DNA of 64,000 nucleotides from Flavobacterium sp. LC2016-12 (GTDB taxonomy: Bacteria > Bacteroidota > Bacteroidia > Flavobacteriales > Flavobacteriaceae). The stretch spans positions 62,001-126,000 of the forward strand of contig NZ_JADKPT010000009.1 of the NCBI RefSeq assembly GCF_015351595.1, written 5' to 3'. The position numbers were made by a program, and so were the translations under genes. The notes under the pieces were generated by a model. That model did no database searches and was not told the origin of the DNA. It worked only from the letters and a program-made list of their open reading frames with translations. Positions 51,445 to 60,294 of this stretch are shown here, one piece after another. Positions within the stretch are counted from its first letter, which is position 1. Each line of letters starts with the position of its first letter.

Positions 51445-52635
51445 CTATACAGTCAAAGCTTCTTTGATTCTGCGTAATGCTTCTTTTAAAATATCGTCGC
51501 TTGTAGCGTAAGAAAAACGAATACAATTTGGGTTTCCGAAAGCGTCACCTGTTACAGTTGCTACATTAGCTTCAGCTAAAAGATACATTGAAACGTCGTT
51601 TGCATCTTTAATTTCAGTTCCTCTTAATGTTTTTCCGAAGAAAGAAGAAACGTCTGGGAATACATAAAAAGCTCCTTCAGGAACGTTGATTTTTACTCCT
51701 GGAATTTCTTTTAATAATCCAACTACTAAATCTCTACGAGTGTGGAAAGCCTGAACCATGTGGTTTAATACGCTTGGATCAGCATCTACAGCAGTAATTG
51801 TAGCGCGTTGTGCTACAGAATTTGCTCCTGAAGTTACTTGTCCCTGAATTTTTGTACATGCTTTTGCAATGAATTCCGGTGCTCCAATGTAACCAATTCT
51901 GTATCCTGTCATGGCGAATGCTTTTGCAACTCCGTTTACAGTGATTGTTTTTTCTAACATTCCAGGAATTGAACCGATACTGCAGAAAGTCCCTGAGAAA
52001 TTGATATGCTCATAAATTTCGTCAGCAACTACATAGATATTTGGGTGTTTTTCCAACACTTTTGCAAGTGCTGTTAACTCTTCTCTGCTGTAAACAGAAC
52101 CTGAAGGGTTACAAGGTGAACTGAACCACATCATTTTTGTTTTTGGTGTGATAGCAGCTTCTAATTGTTCTGGAGTGATTTTGAAATCAGTTTCTACAGA
52201 AGTTGGAACTTCAACCGGAACTCCCCCTGAAAGTTTTACAATTTCGAAATAAGATACCCAGTACGGTGCTGGTAAAATAACCTCATCACCATCGTTTAAC
52301 ATTACTTGTGCAATGTTGTATAAAGATTGTTTTGCTCCTGTAGAAACTACGATTTGAGTTGGTTTGTACTCTAATCCGTTGTCTCTTTTAAATTTTCTTG
52401 AGATAGCTTCTCTCAACTCTAAATAACCTTCTACTGGAGAATATGTGCTATAATTTTCGTCAACTGCTTTCTTAACAGCTTCTTTAATAAAGTCTGGTGT
52501 ATTGAAGTCAGGCTCACCTAAACTTAAACTGATAATGTCTTTTCCTTGTGCTTTTAATTCGCGTGCTAAAGCGGCCATAGCCAAAGTTTGTGAGGTCGCT
52601 AAGTTGTTGATTCTGTCCGAAAGAATATGATTCAT
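51445..52635 (-). CDS. aspartate aminotransferase (class I/II)
   Basis: PLP aminotransferase of the aspartate aminotransferase family. With ATG at 52635 it has 396 residues, MNHILSDRINNLATSQTLAMA. It has SLSLGEPDFNTPDF, the EGYLELREAIS segment, SSPCNPSG and the Schiff-base lysine in the VAKAFAMTGYRIGY block. The frame is open to a further ATG 30 bases upstream, but the residues before MNHIL do not look conserved. It probably makes aspartate or prephenate-type amino acids. Followed by the desaturase gene in the same direction. Confidence 0.85.
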   Translation of the reverse strand: MNHILSDRINNLATSQTLAMAALARELKAQGKDIISLSLGEPDFNTPDFIKEAVKKAVDENYSTYSPVEGYLELREAISRKFKRDNGLEYKPTQIVVSTGAKQSLYNIAQVMLNDGDEVILPAPYWVSYFEIVKLSGGVPVEVPTSVETDFKITPEQLEAAITPKTKMMWFSSPCNPSGSVYSREELTALAKVLEKHPNIYVVADEIYEHINFSGTFCSIGSIPGMLEKTITVNGVAKAFAMTGYRIGYIGAPEFIAKACTKIQGQVTSGANSVAQRATITAVDADPSVLNHMVQAFHTRRDLVVGLLKEIPGVKINVPEGAFYVFPDVSSFFGKTLRGTEIKDANDVSMYLLAEANVATVTGDAFGNPNCIRFSYATSDDILKEALRRIKEALTV

Positions 52636-52700
52636 TATAAAAATTTTGAATGTCCTTAATTTCAACTTTAATTAAGGAAGGTTAATTATTAATAGATTTT

Positions 52701-53795
52701 TTATGCTAGTTCAGGTTTCATTCCAAGATCACGCAAATGCTTAAAGTGAGCAATTACGGCATCTGTCATGGTTCTGTATTCGTAATAAGGTAAGTTGCAT
52801 TCTTTTGCAGTTTCTTTTACAATTTTTGCGATTTTACCATAATGAATATGACTGATATTTGGAAAAATATGGTGTTCGATTTGGTGGTTCAATCCGCCAG
52901 TATACCAGTTTACGATTGCATTTTTGGGTGCAAAATTAGTAGTAGTAAACAATTGGTGAATTGCCCAGGTATTGTCCATTTCCCCTAATTCGTTTGGAGA
53001 TGGATTTGTAGTTTCTTCTACAACGTGTGCTAATTGAAAAACAACACTTAAAATTAATCCTGCAGTATAATGCATTAGGAAGAATCCAATTAAAACTTTC
53101 CACCATGTAATTCCGATAACCATTGGAAGAACAATCCAGATAGAAACATAAATTACTTTAGTGATAATTAAAGTTGTCCAAAGAATTTTTGGACTTTTTG
53201 GTTCTCCGTAAGATAATTTTCTTTTTAGGTAACTTCTCATTTGCTTAAAATCGGTTGTAATAGCCCAATTGAAAGTCAATAATCCATATAAGAAAACAGA
53301 ATAGTAATGTTGAAAACGGTGAAAACTATGCCATTTTGCATCTTTTGTAAAACGGATAATTCTTCCTGCATCTAAATCTTCGTCGTGTCCGGGAATATTA
53401 GTATAAGTATGGTGTAATACATTGTGTTGTACCTGCCAGTTGTAAACGTTTCCTGCGAGAACATAAATCGTTCCGCCCATAAATTTGTTGATCCAGTTTT
53501 TAGTTGAAAATGAACCGTGATTTCCGTCATGCATTACGTTCATTCCAACTCCGGCCATTCCAATTCCGATAACGATTGACAAAAGTAACATTACCCAAAA
53601 CGGCATGTCAAGCGTAAGGATTAAAAAATAAGGTGTTAAAAAAACAGCGAATAGAATAACCGCTTTTAAGTGTAATTTCCAATTTCCAGTTTTCTGAATA
53701 TTATTCTCTTTGAAGTAATTGTTTACCCGAGAGTTAAGTGTTCTGAAAAATTTCAGATTGTCTTGCCTTGCAAATGTAGGTGCGGTGTTATTCAT
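52701..53795 (-). CDS. membrane fatty acid desaturase (acyl-CoA/front-end type)
   Basis: A 364-residue integral membrane diiron desaturase. Its histidine boxes are HDGNH (89-93), HNVLHH (124-129) and HQIEHH (about 310-315); the Q at the start of the last box is typical of front-end or acyl-CoA desaturases. Hydrophobic stretches alternate with these boxes. It introduces double bonds into membrane lipids, for example in the cold. Its promoter region carries a perfect dyad that may be an operator. Confidence 0.9.
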   Translation of the reverse strand: MNNTAPTFARQDNLKFFRTLNSRVNNYFKENNIQKTGNWKLHLKAVILFAVFLTPYFLILTLDMPFWVMLLLSIVIGIGMAGVGMNVMHDGNHGSFSTKNWINKFMGGTIYVLAGNVYNWQVQHNVLHHTYTNIPGHDEDLDAGRIIRFTKDAKWHSFHRFQHYYSVFLYGLLTFNWAITTDFKQMRSYLKRKLSYGEPKSPKILWTTLIITKVIYVSIWIVLPMVIGITWWKVLIGFFLMHYTAGLILSVVFQLAHVVEETTNPSPNELGEMDNTWAIHQLFTTTNFAPKNAIVNWYTGGLNHQIEHHIFPNISHIHYGKIAKIVKETAKECNLPYYEYRTMTDAVIAHFKHLRDLGMKPELA

Positions 53796-53814
53796 AACTA
53801 TTTTAAATAGGTTT

Positions 53815-53854
53815 CAAAGGTAATTATTATAAATTCTCAATTTGCAAAATTGAG
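53815..53854 (-). promoter_or_regulatory. Desaturase promoter with overlapping dyad operator
   Basis: Minus strand -7 element TACCTTTG (53815-53822). The perfect dyad CTCAATTT-GCA-AAATTGAG (53836-53854) overlaps the -33 region, as expected for a repressor site. Plus strand TACTTTTG at 53879-53886 is the likely rsmG -7 element. Confidence 0.5.
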
Positions 53855-53902
53855 TTAAATATTTCAATCGTAAAGTAGTACTTTTGTTAAAAATTTAGAG
53901 CA

Positions 53903-54532
53903 ATGGATGAGATATTGAAATATTTTCCGGATTTGACCGATCTTCAAATCGAACAATTTCAAAAATTAGACTTTTTATACCACGATTGGAATGAAAAAAT
54001 CAATGTAATTTCTAGAAAAGACATTGATGCATTATATACAAAACACATTTTGCATTCGCTTGGAATTGCAAAAATCATGAAGTTTGAACCAGGAGCAACT
54101 GTTTTGGATGTTGGAACAGGCGGAGGATTTCCTGGAATTCCGTTAGCTATTCTTTTTCCGGAAACACGTTTTTATCTAATTGATGTTATTGCAAAAAAAA
54201 TAAAAGTGGTTCAGGGTGTTGTTGATGCCTTAGAATTAAAAAATGTAAAAGCAGAACAAAAACGTGCTGAATTGGTAAAAGGTGATTTCGATTTTATCGT
54301 AAGCCGCGCCGTGACCAATATGCCTGATTTTGTTTCGTGGATAAAAGATAAAATCAAAAAACAGCATAAGCACACCTTGAAAAATGGAATTCTTTACCTT
54401 AAAGGTGGCGATTTAACAGAAGAATTAGCAGCTTTCCCTAAAGCTACGTTATATGATTTGGCTGATATTTTTGAAGATGAGTTTTTTGAAACTAAAAAAG
54501 TGGTGCATTTGCCTTTGAAATTTCAACCATAG
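53903..54532 (+). CDS. rsmG: 16S rRNA (guanine527-N7)-methyltransferase
   Basis: Methylates G527 of 16S rRNA. The 209-residue Rossmann methyltransferase has LDVGTGGGFPGIPLAILFP as AdoMet-binding motif I (about 71-89) and FDFIVSRAVTNM as the later motif. This family is also called GidB. Reads alone, divergent from the desaturase. Confidence 0.92.
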   Translation: MDEILKYFPDLTDLQIEQFQKLDFLYHDWNEKINVISRKDIDALYTKHILHSLGIAKIMKFEPGATVLDVGTGGGFPGIPLAILFPETRFYLIDVIAKKIKVVQGVVDALELKNVKAEQKRAELVKGDFDFIVSRAVTNMPDFVSWIKDKIKKQHKHTLKNGILYLKGGDLTEELAAFPKATLYDLADIFEDEFFETKKVVHLPLKFQP

Positions 54533-54546
54533 AAAAAGTTTTTTTG

Positions 54547-54568
54547 TTTCAGGTTTCAAGTTTCAGGT
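54547..54568. repeat. TTTCAAGTTTC-type repeat, left of two-component block
   Basis: A 22-base run of GTTTCAG/GTTTCAA units (compare 3056-3102). Its reverse complement lies at 58412-58452, just beyond the mirrored terminator palindrome. Confidence 0.6.
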
Positions 54569-54581
54569 TGTTGGGACTTAT

Positions 54582-54631
54582 AAAAAATAAGAAAGCCGAA
54601 TCTAAATTTAGATTCGGCTTTCTTATTTTTT
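54582..54631. terminator. 50-bp perfect palindrome, terminator of rsmG and response regulator
   Basis: Arms of 25 bp (54582-54606, 54607-54631) are exact. The core GCCGAATCTAAATTTAGATT is shared with 58370-58401. A- and T-runs on both sides make it bidirectional. The response regulator stop codon overlaps its right edge. Confidence 0.85.
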
Positions 54632-55334
54632 ATTTTAAAACTGCCGTGTTTAAATAATCAAGCCAGTTTTCTTTATAACTATTACCAATTGGAATTTCTA
54701 CATCATTTATTTCTACATCATTTTTAGAGTAGGCCGTTAGTTTTTTTGTCTGAATAATAAAAGACCGGTGAATGCGGATAAAATTGGAGTTTAATAATTT
54801 TTCAAAAATCGAAATATTCTGTTTTATATGATGGGATTTACTGTTTTCGAGATGAATCGTAATGTAATCTTTCAAACTTTCGATATATAAAATCTCATCA
54901 AAAATTATTTTAATGTTTTTACTGCCGCTTGTCACAAAAATGTGATCTTCAGTTGTTGAAGTAATTTCCTTTTTTGGAAGTTGCATCTGTTTGAATTTTT
55001 CGACTGAAACAAAAAAACGATCAAAAGTAATGGGCTTCAAAAGATAATCAATCACATTAAGTTCATATCCTTCGATTGCATATTCTCTGTAGGCCGTTGT
55101 AAAAATTACTTTAGGCGGATTTTTTAGTTTTTTCAAAAAATCATTTCCCTTCAATAAAGGCATTTCAATATCCAGAAAAATTAAATCGACAGTGTTTGTT
55201 TCCAGAAAAGCATAAGCCTTAAGCGCATTGTCAAAAGAATCGATTAAATCAAAATTTTCGAAATGGCTTAAATGTGAAGTAATTAATTCTCTTGCCAAAG
55301 GCTCGTCGTCAACAATAATGCATTTGTATTTCAT
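54630..55334 (-). CDS. LytTR family response regulator
   Basis: A 234-residue response regulator. The N-terminal receiver (about 1-115) has acidic DDEPL (9-13) and phospho-acceptor Asp55 in FLDIEMP, with a conserved lysine in the FTTAYREYAIEGYELNVIDYLLKPI segment. The C-terminal LytTR DNA-binding domain (about 130-230) carries YIESLKDYITIHLENSK and RIHRSFI. It is downstream of a kinase-hydrolase pair with a 25-bp gap. It probably acts with the kinase as an AgrA/LytR-type pair. Confidence 0.9.
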   Translation of the reverse strand: MKYKCIIVDDEPLARELITSHLSHFENFDLIDSFDNALKAYAFLETNTVDLIFLDIEMPLLKGNDFLKKLKNPPKVIFTTAYREYAIEGYELNVIDYLLKPITFDRFFVSVEKFKQMQLPKKEITSTTEDHIFVTSGSKNIKIIFDEILYIESLKDYITIHLENSKSHHIKQNISIFEKLLNSNFIRIHRSFIIQTKKLTAYSKNDVEINDVEIPIGNSYKENWLDYLNTAVLK

Positions 55335-55359
55335 TCAAAAAGAATAAATATTTAAAAAT

Positions 55360-56532
55360 CTAATTTAGCGGTTTTGTATTGTCTTTGGCTATTTTTTCTA
55401 AAACTTCCTTGCCATTTTTATTTTCAGGATTTAGTTCGATCGATTTTTTATACATTTTAATTGCTTCTTCTTTTTGATCTGTTTTTAGTAAAGCTTCGCC
55501 GTAGCTGTCATAAGCATTTGCGCTTGAAGGATTAAGGAGCAAATTAAGTTTAAAGATTTCGGCTGCTTTTTGGTTTTCATTCTTTCTTAATAATTGATAT
55601 CCCCAGGTGTTCAAATCGTCTTCAGAATTATTGAAAGCTAAAACCTCCGCTTTTTCTTCATTACAAGCCGTTATAGAATATTGTAAAGCACGATCCAGAA
55701 TTTCTGCTTTTTGTTTAGAACTATTGGCGTATAGTTTTGCTATTGTATTTATTACCAAAGGTGGATTTCCCATCCAGATGCCATGACCGCAATCATGTGC
55801 AATGATGCCAGTTACGTTTGGATTGTTTGCTACAAAAATTCTATGACACTCTTTCCAACGCTCGATTTCTTCAGGTTTTTTTAAGAAAGGAATTCCGTTT
55901 ACAAAATCCACAACCGGGATACTCTGCGGGATTGAAATTTTACTCATGATTTTGACAGTCTCAAGAATTGTTTTTGCCATAAAATAAGTGCCCTTGTTGT
56001 TTATCTTCCATTGCGTGATCAATTGGTCTTGCGTAGCGACTTCTTTTTCGATCACACCATCTTCAAAATAATTATGATTCACGTCAATCAGAACAATTCC
56101 TTTTACCAATTTAGGATGTCTTGAAGCATAAAGTGTTGAAAGGTAACCTCCGTAAGAATGCGAAACCAATAAGATATCTTTATCGTATCCCAATTTTTTT
56201 AAACCAATTTCTAAATCTTGGATACTGCTCATAATTCCGTGTTTAGATTCATCAGTTTCCAATGTATCAATTGTACTTTGTCCAAAACCAGCACGGTCGT
56301 AGGTAATTAGGGTAGCATTTGTAATGGCTGCCGTTTTCTCTAAAATAGAATTCCAAACTGATCCGTCATTTCCTCCTCCGGAATCAAAAAGTATTGGCAT
56401 TCCTGTGCCTTTTACAATCTTGAAGTGCAATTTATGATTCCCAACATCAACCAAAGTATCTATGGATTTAGATTGACTGTTTGCGGTAATAAAAGAACAA
56501 AGTAAAAAGAGGTTAAATAATTGTTTTTTCAT
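55360..56532 (-). CDS. secreted alpha/beta hydrolase with C-terminal TPR
   Basis: A 390-residue exported protein (signal peptide about 1-19, ending ANSQ). The hydrolase domain (about 25-285) has FDSGGGNDGS, the elbow SHSYGG with Ser126 and a histidine in DCGHGIWMG (near residue 250). The last 100 residues form two tetratricopeptide repeats (KAAEIFKLNLLLNPSSANAYDSYGEALL...). Placed between kinase and regulator genes with short gaps (23 and 25 bp), so it belongs to their operon. Substrate unknown. Confidence 0.8.
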   Translation of the reverse strand: MKKQLFNLFLLCSFITANSQSKSIDTLVDVGNHKLHFKIVKGTGMPILFDSGGGNDGSVWNSILEKTAAITNATLITYDRAGFGQSTIDTLETDESKHGIMSSIQDLEIGLKKLGYDKDILLVSHSYGGYLSTLYASRHPKLVKGIVLIDVNHNYFEDGVIEKEVATQDQLITQWKINNKGTYFMAKTILETVKIMSKISIPQSIPVVDFVNGIPFLKKPEEIERWKECHRIFVANNPNVTGIIAHDCGHGIWMGNPPLVINTIAKLYANSSKQKAEILDRALQYSITACNEEKAEVLAFNNSEDDLNTWGYQLLRKNENQKAAEIFKLNLLLNPSSANAYDSYGEALLKTDQKEEAIKMYKKSIELNPENKNGKEVLEKIAKDNTKPLN

Positions 56533-56555
56533 AAAGTAGGGAGATAATTTTTCGA

Positions 56556-57608
56556 TTAAAGGGTAAGATAGAGTTTGACTGTATAATTAGTTTGCGTGTC
56601 GTTAATTTCTAATTGATGCTTCTTAGGATATAATAAGTTAAGCTGTTTTTGAACATTTATTAATCCAATTTTTGATTTGTCCGAAATTCTTGAAAGTTCA
56701 TTTTTAGGTTTTGTGTTCTCAATACTAAAAATGATTTGCTGCTTGTTGCTTTCCAAATTCAGTCGAATTGTTGCTTTTTCAGTTTCATTAATTACGCCAT
56801 GTTTAAAAGCATTTTCTATAAATGTCAGAATAATTAAAGGCGAAATTTTGGCATTTTCGGTAATGTTTATGGTGAACAAAATATCTAACCTGCTTTCGCT
56901 ATAGCGGAGTTTTTCCAGAGCAATATAATTTTCGATTAAGGCGATTTCTTTTTCAATTGAAACATAATCTTCGTTGCATCGGTATAAAACAAAATCAAGG
57001 ATCTCAGATAACTTTGCAATTACTTCGGGTGCTTTGTCATCTTTTTTAAGAGTTAAAGTGTACAGATTATTTAAAGTATTAAATAGAAAATGTGGATTCA
57101 GTTGATTTTTTAAAACTTTCAATTCCATTGATTTTTTTTCTTCCTCAAGTTTTAAAAGTCGCTGCTGTTTGCGATTAAAACTTATAAAACCTAAGATAAT
57201 AACCGGATAAGTAAGAAAAGAGAATTCTCTTAAAATCAGTTTACCCGAAGTCAGTCTTTCGGGAACAGTCATTTTATTTCCGAGCCAATCATCAAAGAAG
57301 CCAGGGAATTTTGGTTCAAGATAAAAATATTTAAAGATCATTAAAAGAGCAAATACCAGATAAAACCAAATAAAGGAGGAGATTATAAAAAGTAAAGATC
57401 TTTTTTTATTTAATGTTTCAGGAATAATCCAATAAATCAGACCATATCCAAATGTTGCCTGCGCTGAAATTTTCCAAAAATAAGTCACAATGTATTCGTA
57501 ATAACCTTCATTGTCAGATTTATTCGAAACGTAAAAGAATAAAAAAAATGTCCAATATAAGAAGTGAAGTCCTATTCTTTTTAAATCAATATTTTTTAAA
57601 AAATTCAT
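56556..57608 (-). CDS. LytS/YpdA-type sensor histidine kinase
   Basis: A 350-residue membrane kinase of the His_kinase (PF06580) family. Four hydrophobic segments lie at about 11-30, 50-65, 74-95 and 125-143. The phosphoacceptor His173 lies in NPHFLFNTLNNLY, and ATP-lid features are FIENAFKHG (about 260-268) and the GLINVQKQL segment. First gene of the operon. The lack of a large periplasmic loop suggests that the membrane domain itself senses the signal. Confidence 0.9.
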   Translation of the reverse strand: MNFLKNIDLKRIGLHFLYWTFFLFFYVSNKSDNEGYYEYIVTYFWKISAQATFGYGLIYWIIPETLNKKRSLLFIISSFIWFYLVFALLMIFKYFYLEPKFPGFFDDWLGNKMTVPERLTSGKLILREFSFLTYPVIILGFISFNRKQQRLLKLEEEKKSMELKVLKNQLNPHFLFNTLNNLYTLTLKKDDKAPEVIAKLSEILDFVLYRCNEDYVSIEKEIALIENYIALEKLRYSESRLDILFTINITENAKISPLIILTFIENAFKHGVINETEKATIRLNLESNKQQIIFSIENTKPKNELSRISDKSKIGLINVQKQLNLLYPKKHQLEINDTQTNYTVKLYLTL

Positions 57609-57903
57609 AAGGTGTTTTAATTAGGAGCAAGATAATAAAATAAAGAAGTAAGCTTTGTTTGTTGCTATGAATAATGAGTTTTCGCTTTCAAAAACAGCGT
57701 TTCGGCATACGAATTTATTTTTGATCCGATTTTTATTATTTGAATGCTGAAACGGACTTTTTATATGCGGTTGCAATTGTCAAATCATTCCAGGATTACA
57801 TTCGCTTAAAAATATTTTATGGTCAAACTTATTCTTGTATTAATTGCATTTCTAATGAATCTACTAAAGTGAAATCTTCTTATAATAAACTAAAATAACC
57901 GAA
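57609..57903. other. Divergent intergenic region of the two-component block
   Basis: Contains an imperfect dyad GTTTCGGCAT...ATGCTGAAAC (about 57700-57754) and a 17-codon hydrophobic frame (57819-57872, low support). No clear consensus promoter was found. It separates the kinase from the secreted gene on the other strand. Confidence 0.4.
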
Positions 57904-58350
57904 ATGAAAACAACAATTAAAAATGTAATGGTCATCCTGATTTTAATGAACACGATCAATCTATTTTCACAAAAAAGAAAACAAGATATTGTTTATGAAG
58001 AACCTTCAAGATTTATACAATCGCCTTTAGCTGTTGGCAAAGCCGAAACTTCTCAAGTTCATGATAAACGAATTCCAAATAAAAATCGGAATTCGTTTCT
58101 TCGTAATATCGACCTAAGCTCGTTTCAAAAAGAAGAAAGTAATAGTGTATTAATTAGTAAATTGATAAAATTAATGGTACCTCAAAAGGATTCATGTGAA
58201 ATCATTACTGCGCAAACTGATGTAAAATCGGGGTTAATTATTTATCATAAAGATGATGTTACAGCAATTATTGTGACTAACTCAAAAGGCTTTCGCTCAG
58301 AAGATTATTTAGAAAAAATAACCAATTTATATCTTGAAGAAGTCAAATAG
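57904..58350 (+). CDS. secreted protein of unknown function
   Basis: A 148-residue exported protein with signal peptide (about 1-22). A basic region (QKRKQD and KRIPNKNRNSFLRN) is followed by a more structured C-terminal half (ISKLIKLMVPQKDSCEIITAQTDVKSGLIIYHK). It has a single cysteine in the mature part. No family recognised. It is divergent from the kinase and inside the mirrored repeats, so it may belong to the same island. Confidence 0.6.
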   Translation: MKTTIKNVMVILILMNTINLFSQKRKQDIVYEEPSRFIQSPLAVGKAETSQVHDKRIPNKNRNSFLRNIDLSSFQKEESNSVLISKLIKLMVPQKDSCEIITAQTDVKSGLIIYHKDDVTAIIVTNSKGFRSEDYLEKITNLYLEEVK

Positions 58351-58369
58351 AGGCAATAAATAAAAAAGC

Positions 58370-58401
58370 AAAAGCCGAATCTAAATTTAGATTCGGCTTT
58401 T
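58370..58401. terminator. Second copy of the 32-bp terminator palindrome
   Basis: Perfect arms 58370-58385 and 58386-58401. The core is shared with 54582-54631. T-run on the plus side ends the gene 57904, and A-run suits pruA on the minus strand. Confidence 0.85.
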
Positions 58402-58411
58402 TATATAGACA

Positions 58412-58452
58412 AAGTTTCAAACTTGAAACTTGAAACCTGAAACTTGAAACAA
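58412..58452. repeat. TTTCAAGTTTC-type repeat, right of two-component block
   Basis: Complement-oriented copy of the repeat at 54547-54568 (units GAAACTTGAAAC and GAAACCTGAAAC). With the palindromes this gives a mirrored flank around 54.5-58.5 kb. Confidence 0.6.
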
Positions 58453-58456
58453 ATTA

Positions 58457-60082
58457 TTAACCTAAGAAAGGATATCTGTAATCTTCCGGAGTTACAAAAG
58501 TTTCTTTGATTGTTCTTGGAGAAGCCCAACGTAATAAGTTCAATGCAGAACCTGCTTTGTCGTTCGTTCCTGAAGCTCTTGCTCCACCAAAAGGCTGCAT
58601 TCCTACAACAGCTCCTGTTGGTTTATCATTGATGTAGAAGTTACCAGCAGCATTTTGCAATTTCGTAGTAGCTACTTCAATAGCATAACGATCCTGGCTA
58701 AATACAGCTCCAGTTAAAGCATACTCAGAAGTAGTATCAACTAATTCTAAAGTCTCTTCCCATTTTGCATCTTCGTAAACGTAGATAGTGATAACTGGTC
58801 CGAATAATTCGGTTTCCATTGTAGTATATTTTGGGTTTGTAGTTACAATAACTGTTGGCTCAATAAAGTAACCTACAGATTTATCGTAATTTCCACCAAC
58901 AATAATTTCTGCGTCAGCATCTTTTTTAGCCTGATCAATATAGCTAGCCAATTTATCAAAAGAACCTTCGTGAATAACTGCTGTGATAAAGTTTCCAAAA
59001 TCTTCCGGAGAACCCATTTTCATAGATTTTACGTCAGCAATTAATTGTTCTTTTACAGCTGGCCATAAACTTTGTGGAATATAAGCTCTTGAAGCTGCAG
59101 AACATTTTTGTCCTTGAAATTCAAATGCACCACGAGAAATTCCTGTTGCAACTTGTTTTACATTAGCACTTGGGTGTGCAATAATAAAATCTTTACCACC
59201 AGTTTCTCCAACGATTCTTGGATAAGTTTTATAGTTGTTGATATTAGCACCAATTTTAGCCCAGATATCTTTAAATACGTGAGTTGATCCTGTAAAGTGA
59301 ACTCCGGCGAAATCGCGGCTTGCCAAAACAGTATCCGTAATCATTAAAGCATCTCCAAAAACAACGTTGATAACGCCATCAGGAACACCCGCTTCTTTGA
59401 AAACTTCGATGATAATTTTTGTAGAGAAAACCTGGCTATCACTTGGTTTCCAGATCACAACGTTACCCATCATAGCAGCACTTGCAGGAAGGTTTGCAGC
59501 AATAGCAGTAAAGTTGAAAGGAGTAATCGCGTAAACAAAACCTTCAAGAGGTCTGTATTCTAAACGATTCCAGGTTGTAGAATCAGATTTTGGCTGATCT
59601 CCGTAAATTTGAGTCATGAACTCTACGTTGTAGCGTAAAAAGTCAATTAATTCACAAGATGCGTCAATTTCTGCCTGGTGAATATTTTTAGATTGTCCAA
59701 TCATAGTTGCAGCGTTGATACGTGCTCTGTATGGACCTGCAATAAGTTCAGCAGCTTTTAAGAAAATAGCAGCACGTTGTTCCCATGCCATGTTTGCCCA
59801 TGCTTTTCTTGATTCAAGAGCATTTGCAATCGCTTTTTCGATATGTTGTTTTTCAGCTAAATGATACGTTCCAACGATATGTTTGTGATCGTGTGGAGCT
59901 GAAATTGTTTTTGTATTTCCAGTTTTGATTTCTTCACTTCCAATGTATAATGGTACATCAATTTTTGAGTTCCACATTGTAGTGTAAGCTGCTTGTACAG
60001 CCGCTTTTTCTGGCGAGTTTGGCGCGTAACCTTTTACAGGTTCGTTTACCGCTTTTGGTACATGAAAGAATCCTTTTAACAT
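58457..60082 (-). CDS. pruA: L-glutamate gamma-semialdehyde dehydrogenase
   Basis: Oxidises glutamate semialdehyde to glutamate in proline breakdown. The 541-residue aldehyde dehydrogenase has GETGGKD (about 290) and catalytic Cys in QKCSAASRAY. The ITPFNFTAIAANLPASAAMMGN block and FGPVITIYVY at the end are typical of the 1-pyrroline-5-carboxylate dehydrogenase subgroup of Bacteroidota. It reads alone from a TACTTTTG promoter element (60125-60132), with a TTG 22 bp further upstream. Confidence 0.93.
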   Translation of the reverse strand: MLKGFFHVPKAVNEPVKGYAPNSPEKAAVQAAYTTMWNSKIDVPLYIGSEEIKTGNTKTISAPHDHKHIVGTYHLAEKQHIEKAIANALESRKAWANMAWEQRAAIFLKAAELIAGPYRARINAATMIGQSKNIHQAEIDASCELIDFLRYNVEFMTQIYGDQPKSDSTTWNRLEYRPLEGFVYAITPFNFTAIAANLPASAAMMGNVVIWKPSDSQVFSTKIIIEVFKEAGVPDGVINVVFGDALMITDTVLASRDFAGVHFTGSTHVFKDIWAKIGANINNYKTYPRIVGETGGKDFIIAHPSANVKQVATGISRGAFEFQGQKCSAASRAYIPQSLWPAVKEQLIADVKSMKMGSPEDFGNFITAVIHEGSFDKLASYIDQAKKDADAEIIVGGNYDKSVGYFIEPTVIVTTNPKYTTMETELFGPVITIYVYEDAKWEETLELVDTTSEYALTGAVFSQDRYAIEVATTKLQNAAGNFYINDKPTGAVVGMQPFGGARASGTNDKAGSALNLLRWASPRTIKETFVTPEDYRYPFLG

Positions 60083-60230
60083 GGGATAAATTATTTTTAA
60101 AATTACGAATTGTCTAATTTTTTACAAAAGTACAAATGATAATTTGAATATATCACAATACAATATTAAAAAGTTGAAATTTAATAAACTAATAGAGCAA
60201 AACTATAAAACGGTTTGAATGGTAATTAGT

Positions 60231-60238
60231 TAAATTTG
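60231..60238 (+). promoter_or_regulatory. -7 element for the ligase-associated gene cluster
   Basis: TAAATTTG matches the consensus 57 bp before the ATG of the exonuclease gene. No good TTG at -33. Confidence 0.45.
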
Positions 60239-60294
60239 ATAGAATGTGCCAAAATGTGCCACAAAGGTTTATCAATAGTAAAAATGATAACAAT

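Noticed and set aside
57819..57872. 17-codon hydrophobic frame before the secreted gene at 57904
   Set aside because: Too short and with no promoter support; hydrophobic AT-rich codons arise often by chance.
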